In this document: piece by piece, positions 6,482 to 11,180 of the stretch
Position numbering within the stretch: position 1 is the first letter of the stretch
Layout of the letters: each line of letters starts with the position of its first letter
Assembly: GCA_025464735.1 (NCBI GenBank)
Contig: JAODMX010000044.1
Span: 1 to 11,180 of the forward strand
From: Frondihabitans sp.
Lineage (GTDB): Bacteria; Actinomycetota; Actinomycetes; Actinomycetales; Microbacteriaceae
Direction of reading: 5' to 3'
Length of the DNA: 11,180 nucleotides
Notes under the pieces: generated by a model
Seen by the model: only the letters and a program-made list of their open reading frames with translations
What the model was told of the DNA's origin: nothing
Databases searched by the model: none
Made by a program: the position numbers and the translations under genes

Positions 6482-7150
6482 CTAGGGGCGGGCGGCGGGG
6501 GTCGTCCAGGTCGCAGAGGCGATCTCGTCGTTGACCCGGCGCGGGCCGGCGCTCGTCTCCAGGAACAGGCCCGCAGGATCCTGCGCCACCAGGATGTGGG
6601 CGCCGGGCACGATGCCGAGACCCGCGGCCTCGGCGAGCGTTCCGGGGTCGGCATCGGAGACACGTCGCACGAGATGTCGTCCCGCGCCGGCGCCGGCGAG
6701 CCGAACGGCACCCGTCGGGGCGGGTGCGCGACCTGACGCATCGGGAATCGGATCGCCGTGCGGGTCGGTGGCCGGGTGACCGAGCAGCGCGTCGATCCGG
6801 TCGATGAGGCGCTCCGTCGCGGCGTGTTCGAGGCGCTCCGCCTCGTCGTGCACTTCGTCCCAGCCGTAGTTGAGGGCGGTGACCAGGAACGTCTCGAGGA
6901 GGCGGTGCCGACGCACCATGGCGACGGCGAATCGGGTGCCGGTCGCGGTGAGGACGACCGGGCGGTACGGCTCGTAGGCGACGAGGCCCTGGGCCGCCAG
7001 GCGCTTCATCGTGTCGGTCACGTTGGCCGCCGTCGTGCCGAACCGGCTCGCGAGCGCCTTCGTGGTGATCGGCGGGTCGCCCCACTCCGTGGCCGCCCAG
7101 ATGGCCTTCACGTAGTCCTGGGCAACGGGGGTGATCGAATCGATGTCCAC
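6482..7150 (-). CDS. mntR: Manganese-responsive DtxR-family regulator (MntR)
   Basis: A 222-residue metal-dependent repressor. Seen: N-terminal winged helix at about 8-70 (TTKALASRFGTTAANVTDTM), a dimer and metal domain at about 78-130, a Pro/Ala/Gly-rich linker, and a C-terminal SH3/FeoA-like domain from about 150. Metal residues are readable: D12, H82, E86, H101, E105, E108, H109 in RRHRLLE and HDEAERLEH. Iron-type DtxR/IdeR has Met10 and Cys102 where this protein has Asp12 and Glu105, the pair found in Bacillus MntR, so Mn selectivity is expected. Start: GTG at 7150; the frame stays open far upstream through mntH in antisense-like composition, but homology begins at DIDSITPVAQDYV. It lies 23 bases after mntH and is probably co-transcribed and self-regulated through the box before mntH. 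The ribosome site (GGCGGG) is weak. Confidence 0.92.
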   Translation of the reverse strand: MDIDSITPVAQDYVKAIWAATEWGDPPITTKALASRFGTTAANVTDTMKRLAAQGLVAYEPYRPVVLTATGTRFAVAMVRRHRLLETFLVTALNYGWDEVHDEAERLEHAATERLIDRIDALLGHPATDPHGDPIPDASGRAPAPTGAVRLAGAGAGRHLVRRVSDADPGTLAEAAGLGIVPGAHILVAQDPAGLFLETSAGPRRVNDEIASATWTTPAARP

Positions 7151-7173
7151 CCCGCCGAGGGTACTCGGACCTG

Positions 7174-8469
7174 TCACGAACCCTGTCCGGTGAAGGTCAG
7201 TGCGACCAGGGCGACGTTGAGAATGACAATGAGCCCGGTCACGACCCAGGCGACGGTCCGAAGCAGCCGCTTGCTGACGAATTCTCCCATCAGCTGCGGA
7301 CGCCCGGTGTAGATCACGAGCGGGATCAGAGCGAACGGGATGCCGACGCTCAGGAGGACCTGGCTCAGGACGAGCGCGCGGGTCGGATCGAAGCCGACAC
7401 CCAGCACGATCAACGCCGGGATCAGCGTGAGCACCCGGCGAAGCACGACGGGAATGCGCACGTGCAGGAGGCCGGCCATGATCGTCGACCCGGCATAGTT
7501 GCCGACCGACGTCGACGCCAGGCCCGAGGCGAGGAGGCCGACACCGAAGATCACGCCAATGACAGGCCCCAACGACCGAACGATCGCCTCGTGAGCACCC
7601 GGGATCGTGCCCGTGCCCGCAACTCCGGGCAGGCTGGAGGCTGCGAGCAGGAGCATCGCAATGTTCACGGTGCCGGCGATGGCGAGCGCAATGGCGACGT
7701 CCCAGCGCGTTGCCCGCAGGAGGCGGGCGATCCGCGAAGGATCCGTGCTGCTCCCGTGCCGATCCCGGGCCAGACCCGAGTGGAGGTAGATCGCATGCGG
7801 CATCACAGTCGCGCCGAGCATGCTCGCCGCGAGCAGGACAGTCTCGGATCCTTGGAATCGCGGCACGAGACCGGCCGCGACGCCACCCCACGAGACGGGA
7901 CTCACAACGAGGCCGGCGACGAACCCAACGGAGATGACAGCGAGGAGTCCGATGATCACGAACTCGAACGGCCGCTGCCCGCGGTGCGACTGCACCAGCA
8001 GGAGGAGGGTCGAGATCGCACCGACGATCAGGCCCCCGAGGAGGAGAGGCACATCGAAGAGGATCTGCAGGGCGATCGCCCCACCGATCACCTCGGCCAG
8101 ATCGGTGGCTGCGGCGATGAGCTCGGCCTGGGCCCAATAGGCCAGCCGGCCTGCGCGAGGAAGACGCTCCCCGAGGAGCTCGGGCAGGCTGCGGCCGGTG
8201 ACGAGCCCCAGCTTCGCCGAGAGGTACTGAACAAGGACCGCCATCGCGTTCGCCACGACCAGCACCCAGACGAGGAGGTAGCCGTAGTCGGCGCCCGAGG
8301 TGAGGTTCGCCGCGACATTACCCGGGTCGACGTAGGCGATGGCCGCGACGAACGCGGGGCCGAGCAACCCGAGGAGGCGCTTCTCCGCGCGCCGGGGCGT
8401 CGCCGCGAAGGCATCGCCCGCGGCCCCGGCTGCGGTCTCGGGGAGGACGTCGATCTGCCGCTCGCTCAT
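7174..8469 (-). CDS. mntH: Nramp family manganese transporter MntH
   Basis: A 431-residue proton-coupled divalent metal importer of the cytoplasmic membrane. Seen: a hydrophilic N-terminus (1-30), then about eleven hydrophobic segments; the helix-1 metal motif DPGN at 48-51 (Asp48 and Asn51 are the expected ligands); and the helix-6 motif MPHAIYLHS from 223, whose Met is the soft ligand that favours Mn, Fe and Cd over Ca. Length is normal and no key residue is missing. The mntR gene follows by 23 bases, which argues for Mn as physiological substrate. The ATG has no proper ribosome site: a DtxR-type palindrome ends two bases before it, and TAGGTT (8481-8476) sits 6 bases ahead, so a leaderless transcript is plausible. 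The preceding ABC permease gene ends 70 bases upstream on the same strand; no convincing terminator is visible there. Confidence 0.95.
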   Translation of the reverse strand: MSERQIDVLPETAAGAAGDAFAATPRRAEKRLLGLLGPAFVAAIAYVDPGNVAANLTSGADYGYLLVWVLVVANAMAVLVQYLSAKLGLVTGRSLPELLGERLPRAGRLAYWAQAELIAAATDLAEVIGGAIALQILFDVPLLLGGLIVGAISTLLLLVQSHRGQRPFEFVIIGLLAVISVGFVAGLVVSPVSWGGVAAGLVPRFQGSETVLLAASMLGATVMPHAIYLHSGLARDRHGSSTDPSRIARLLRATRWDVAIALAIAGTVNIAMLLLAASSLPGVAGTGTIPGAHEAIVRSLGPVIGVIFGVGLLASGLASTSVGNYAGSTIMAGLLHVRIPVVLRRVLTLIPALIVLGVGFDPTRALVLSQVLLSVGIPFALIPLVIYTGRPQLMGEFVSKRLLRTVAWVVTGLIVILNVALVALTFTGQGS

Positions 8470-8471
8470 GA

Positions 8472-8489
8472 AGTTAACCTAGCTTAACT
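8472..8489 (-). promoter_or_regulatory. MntR/DtxR-type operator at the mntH start
   Basis: AGTTAACCTAGCTTAACT (plus strand) is an 18-bp palindrome with a single mismatched pair. Its TTAA-n-CTAG-n-TTAA layout resembles the DtxR/IdeR consensus of AT half-sites around a central TAG/CTA. It ends two bases before the mntH ATG and contains the TAGGTT that would serve as -10 element, so a bound repressor would cover the polymerase contact. Recognition by the MntR encoded downstream is a strong inference from family and linkage. Confidence 0.75.
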
Positions 8490-8539
8490 CCAAGCGGAGC
8501 GCACCACGCACGGCGCACGAGCCTTACGACGCAAGCACC

Positions 8540-9376
8540 TCAGCCGCGGAGGTCCCGTCGGCGGAACGCGACGACCGCCCCGAGCGCGAGGACGACCGCG
8601 ATTCCGCCCAGCAGCAGCAGGTCGCCCGCTGACGCGCCGTGCTGGAGCGGGTCGGACCGCTGGTAGTAGTACCACGGGCTCGCGAGTCGTCCGTTCACCA
8701 GGGCCGGGCTGAGCGGCAAGAACACCGCCGCGGCGAAGGCCAGCACGGCAGCAAGCGCGGGAATGAGGGTTGCCAGGCGTCGGCTGCCCGTCAGTCCTCC
8801 GAGGAGAAACGCCAACGCCCCAAACAACAGCCCGAGGAGGAGAACGTGCGCGGCGGCTCCAGCGATGCCCGCGGCGGTCAGGCCAAGGTCGCCGATGACG
8901 TTTCCGAGACTGAGCCCGATGGCTACGCAGGCAGCGACGACCGCGTCAAGGATCACGGTCGCGGCCATCTTCGCCACGAGGTAGCTTCCGCGCCCGACGG
9001 GCAGGCTCAGGGCAAGACCGAGCGTCTTGTCCTCCTCTTCGCTGACGACGCTGGACGCGCTCAGCACGGCGACGACGATCGAGGCGGCGGGCGCCAGCAG
9101 CGACAGGAGTTCCGCGTTCGCCCAGCCGGCCGGCGTCGACAGATTGGTTCCGCCGGAGATCGCGGCGACGAGATCGTTCATGCCTGCCGGTAGTGCGCGG
9201 AACACGTCGCGGAGCGGCGGCCAGAGCAGCCCGAGAACGGCACCGATGAGAAGCATGTAGAACGACGCGGCCGCGACGACCTGGAGCCGATCGCGGCAGG
9301 CCTTGCCGATGAGCGCCGCCAGCGGCGAGCGACCGAACTCGCCCGTGGGCGAGGTCGCTCTTGTCAGTGTCGACAC
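8540..9376 (-). CDS. ABC-2 type exporter permease, second copy
   Basis: A 278-residue integral membrane subunit of an ABC exporter. Seen: six hydrophobic segments at about 32-52, 87-110, 135-157, 168-195, 202-222 and 250-270; a cytoplasmic loop VSEEEDKTLGLALSLPVGR after helix 2, the usual ATPase coupling region of ABC-2 permeases; and the C-terminal end WYYYQRSDPL...RRRDLRG. The same landmarks in the same order occur in the permease gene just upstream, so the two are tandem paralogues that probably form a heterodimer. The start is GTG at 9376, four bases after the preceding stop, with AAGGGA in range, so translation is probably coupled. An N-terminal extension of about 20 residues is absent from the paralogue. 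The substrate is unknown. Confidence 0.88.
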   Translation of the reverse strand: MSTLTRATSPTGEFGRSPLAALIGKACRDRLQVVAAASFYMLLIGAVLGLLWPPLRDVFRALPAGMNDLVAAISGGTNLSTPAGWANAELLSLLAPAASIVVAVLSASSVVSEEEDKTLGLALSLPVGRGSYLVAKMAATVILDAVVAACVAIGLSLGNVIGDLGLTAAGIAGAAAHVLLLGLLFGALAFLLGGLTGSRRLATLIPALAAVLAFAAAVFLPLSPALVNGRLASPWYYYQRSDPLQHGASAGDLLLLGGIAVVLALGAVVAFRRRDLRG

Positions 9377-9380
9377 GGTG

Positions 9381-10157
9381 TCATCCCTTCAGATCACGGC
9401 GGCCGAAGCCGACGTAGGCAACGACGAGCGCGACGACGGCGATTCCGGCCAGGACGAGGAGGTGGCCCGCATCGATCCCGTTGCTGAGCGGATTGTTCCC
9501 GGCGAAGTAATACCACGGCGTCAGCTTCAGCCAGTCGCCGAGGCCGGCCAGAGGCAGCATCGCGTTGGCGGCGTAGGAGGCTACGGCCACCCCGGCGCCG
9601 ATCCCGATTGCAAGCCCGGAGTTGCCCGAAACGGCGCCGACGGCCACCGCAATGGATCCGAAAGCGAGGGCAAGAAAGAGGAGGTGCAGGCAGATCGCGG
9701 TCAGCCCGGTTAACCCGAGGGGAAGCTTGAAGGCGGAGGACGACACCGCGACCGCCGCCCACAGCACCGCGGCAGCCGCGACGAGACCGACGAACAGGGC
9801 AACGGCTTTCGACGTGAGGATCGAGGATCGAGTCACCGGCTGGGCCGACAGGATCCCCATCGTCCCTTTCTCCTCCTCCAGCGCCACCGTCCCGCCGCCC
9901 GCGACGACCGCGTAGCCGACGAGAGCGGCCGGTGCGATCAGGTTGAACAGCTCGCCGACGGCGTAACCGCCCGCGCCTCCCCCGCCGATGAAGGCCGTCA
10001 GCGCCTTTGGAAATCCCTGCGACAGGGCGGCGATCGACTGGCTGAGCCCTGCGGTCAGCCCGAAGACGAAGACGCCCATGCCGCCAATGACGACTGCGAG
10101 CGCCAGGACGGCCCAGCGCCGCACCCCCCACTCGTGTCGAAGAAGCTCAGTGAACAC
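9381..10157 (-). CDS. ABC-2 type exporter permease, first copy
   Basis: A 258-residue six-helix permease. Seen: hydrophobic segments at about 13-35, 68-90, 112-138, 148-172, 178-204 and 228-250; a coupling loop VALEEEKGTMGILSAQPVTR at about 91-110; and the terminal pattern WYYFAGNNPL...GRRDLKG. It overlaps the ATPase gene by 11 bases, starting at GTG with GGAGG about 9 bases upstream, inside the ATPase coding region. This tight coupling suggests that ATPase and permease are made in fixed ratio. The closest described type is the actinobacterial export permease of antibiotic or lipid-like compounds (ABC-2 superfamily); the actual cargo cannot be told from sequence. Confidence 0.88.
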   Translation of the reverse strand: MFTELLRHEWGVRRWAVLALAVVIGGMGVFVFGLTAGLSQSIAALSQGFPKALTAFIGGGGAGGYAVGELFNLIAPAALVGYAVVAGGGTVALEEEKGTMGILSAQPVTRSSILTSKAVALFVGLVAAAAVLWAAVAVSSSAFKLPLGLTGLTAICLHLLFLALAFGSIAVAVGAVSGNSGLAIGIGAGVAVASYAANAMLPLAGLGDWLKLTPWYYFAGNNPLSNGIDAGHLLVLAGIAVVALVVAYVGFGRRDLKG

Positions 10158-11085
10158 CGCCTGCCACCTCCGTGCGTGGAGATTCGGGGACGGCCTGCTC
10201 GCGCCGGTAGTAGGTGAGGAAGATCTCCTCGAGGTCGGACTCCCGGCTCGTCAGGCCGACGACGTCGAGCCTGCTCGCCGCCTTCAGCAGCGCCGTCACC
10301 GGACCCTCGTACGACACGTGAGCGTGGACCCCGTCGACAGCGACCTCCCTGACTCCGTCGACGCCGGTGAAGACATCGGAGGCAACGGGGGCAGCGAATT
10401 CGAAGTCGAGCCGTTTGACGGCTTTCCGCTTCAGGTCGTCGATGCGCTCGACTACGACCAGTTTCCCGGCGCGCAGGATCCCGACGCGGTCGGCGATCCG
10501 CTCGACCTCCGAGAGCGTGTGCGACGACAGGAAGACAGTGCTCCCCGCATCGCGCGCTTCCGCGAGCAGCTTCAGGAACTCCTGCTGCATGAGCGGGTCG
10601 AGCCCGGCGTTCGGCTCGTCGAGCACGAGGAGCTCCGGCCGGTGCACGAAGGCCTGGATCAGCCCGATCTTCTGCCTGTTGCCGGTCGAGTACTCCTTGA
10701 CCTTCTTCGTCAGGTCGGCCTGGAGGCGCTCCGCGAGTTCGTCGACGTAGGCCGTCTCGACCCCGCCCCGCAGTCGGGCGAAGTAGCGGAGCGTCTCGGC
10801 CCCGGTGAGGTTCGGGTAGAGGGCGAGGTCGCCGGGAAGGTAGCCGACCCGGCGCCGGATCCGGATGCTGTCCTCGTGCGCATCGAGACCCAGCACTTTC
10901 GCCGTGCCCGCCGCGGGATGGATCTGGTCGAGCAGGATCCGGATGGTCGTCGATTTGCCGGCCCCGTTCGGCCCCAGGAACCCGAATACCTCGCCCGCTT
11001 CGACATCCAGGTCGACACCGTCGAGCGCGGTGAAGGATCCGTAGGTTTTCGTCAGGCCGCGGGTAACGATCGCAGAGTCAGTCAT
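10147..11085 (-). CDS. ABC exporter ATP-binding protein
   Basis: A 312-residue nucleotide-binding subunit powering the two permeases downstream. Seen: Walker A GPNGAGKST at 38-46, signature YSTGNRQK at 132-139 (a TGNRQ variant of the LSGGQ motif), Walker B LLVLDEP at 152-158, D-loop GLDP at 161-164, switch His189 in SSH, and an additional C-terminal domain from about 215 with two strand-rich stretches, as in DrrA-like exporters. The Q-loop reads GYLPGD, with Gly where Gln or Glu is usual; this variant may be common in actinobacterial exporters but could affect coupling to the permeases. GAGGGAG lies about 7 bases before the ATG. The start overlaps the stop of the upstream gene by 8 bases and the end overlaps the first permease, so this is a single operon. 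Confidence 0.93.
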   Translation of the reverse strand: MTDSAIVTRGLTKTYGSFTALDGVDLDVEAGEVFGFLGPNGAGKSTTIRILLDQIHPAAGTAKVLGLDAHEDSIRIRRRVGYLPGDLALYPNLTGAETLRYFARLRGGVETAYVDELAERLQADLTKKVKEYSTGNRQKIGLIQAFVHRPELLVLDEPNAGLDPLMQQEFLKLLAEARDAGSTVFLSSHTLSEVERIADRVGILRAGKLVVVERIDDLKRKAVKRLDFEFAAPVASDVFTGVDGVREVAVDGVHAHVSYEGPVTALLKAASRLDVVGLTSRESDLEEIFLTYYRREQAVPESPRTEVAGGVH

Positions 11086-11180
11086 GGGGTGCTCCCTCGG
11101 GCGTCGGCTGCTCGGACAGTGCTTGGCGAACGGTGGTGAGGATGGAGTCGTCGGTGTAGAGACCGTGGGTGTAGAGCTCG
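11078..11180 (-). CDS. C-terminal fragment of an upstream gene, probably a TetR-type regulator
   Basis: This open frame runs in from the window edge and ends at TGA (11080-11078), overlapping the ATPase start in the arrangement ATGACTGA. The visible 33 residues begin ELYTHGLYTDDSILTTVR and end GAPHD. Such an overlap indicates a co-transcribed gene. TetR regulators commonly head actinobacterial ABC exporter operons and often end in a helix like this one, so that identity is suggested by context, but no DNA-binding domain lies within the window. It was too short to be called without the overlap. Confidence 0.55.
   Translation of the reverse strand, partial: ELYTHGLYTDDSILTTVRQALSEQPTPEGAPHD

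Noticed and set aside
5035..6741. A 568-codon open frame on the minus strand across ndh
   Set aside because: It is antisense to a protein with all NDH-2 motifs; its translation is Arg/Asp/Gly-rich without a domain pattern, the usual effect of high GC.
6482..7150. Regulator as iron-responsive IdeR/DtxR
   Set aside because: The Cys ligand is replaced by Glu and the N-terminal Met by Asp, and the gene follows mntH.
6482..8137. mntR extended to 551 codons
   Set aside because: The upstream portion is Arg/Pro-rich out-of-frame reading of mntH; family similarity begins at the GTG at 7150.
1..11180. CRISPR array, tRNA, rRNA or insertion sequence
   Set aside because: I found no regularly spaced repeats, no tRNA-like cloverleaf, no rRNA segment and no transposase-like protein on either strand.

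Overview
The window looks like chromosomal DNA of a high-GC actinobacterium. I infer this from the strong G/C third-position bias, GTG starts, AGGAG-type ribosome sites mixed with apparently leaderless starts, and the gene families present. A Microbacteriaceae-like genus would fit, but that is inference only. Coding density is high and no gene-free stretch exceeds about 160 bases. I see no rRNA, tRNA, CRISPR array, insertion sequence or integrase.

Layout. (1) Positions 55-444 (+): an orphan three-helix membrane protein with visibly lower GC and rare codons. (2) Positions 518-3699 (-): a compact same-strand block, in transcription order MarR regulator, class II glutamine amidotransferase, second MarR regulator, MFS exporter. 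A repeat-containing AT-rich gap lies just before the exporter. (3) Positions 3700-3814: a divergent control region with a perfect 12-bp palindrome inside a candidate promoter. (4) Positions 3815-6321 (+): a metallo-beta-lactamase-fold hydrolase closed by a very strong hairpin, then a two-gene unit of a DUF4383 membrane protein and a type II NADH dehydrogenase. (5) Positions 6482-8469 (-): a manganese module of an Nramp transporter (mntH) followed by a DtxR-family regulator carrying the Mn-type ligand set (mntR), with a DtxR/MntR-like palindromic box abutting the mntH start. (6) Positions 8540-11180 (-): a tightly overlapped ABC exporter operon, in transcription order a C-terminal regulator fragment, an ATPase and two paralogous six-helix permeases.

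How the parts work together. The mntH-mntR unit reads as a closed feedback loop: Mn-loaded MntR should bind the box and shut off both importer and regulator. The MarR/hydrolase pair is a classic divergent regulator-target arrangement. The second MarR and the MFS exporter look like a drug- or metabolite-responsive efflux pair. NDH-2 feeds electrons from NADH into the quinone pool, with the DUF4383 protein as an uncharacterised membrane partner encoded 22 bases upstream. The ABC operon is probably a small-molecule exporter. Most of the window is ordinary. The features most worth a second look are the three regulatory sites (exporter gap, divergent palindrome, MntR box), two of which sit over possible leaderless promoters, the double-MarR/amidotransferase cluster, and the compositionally odd first gene.
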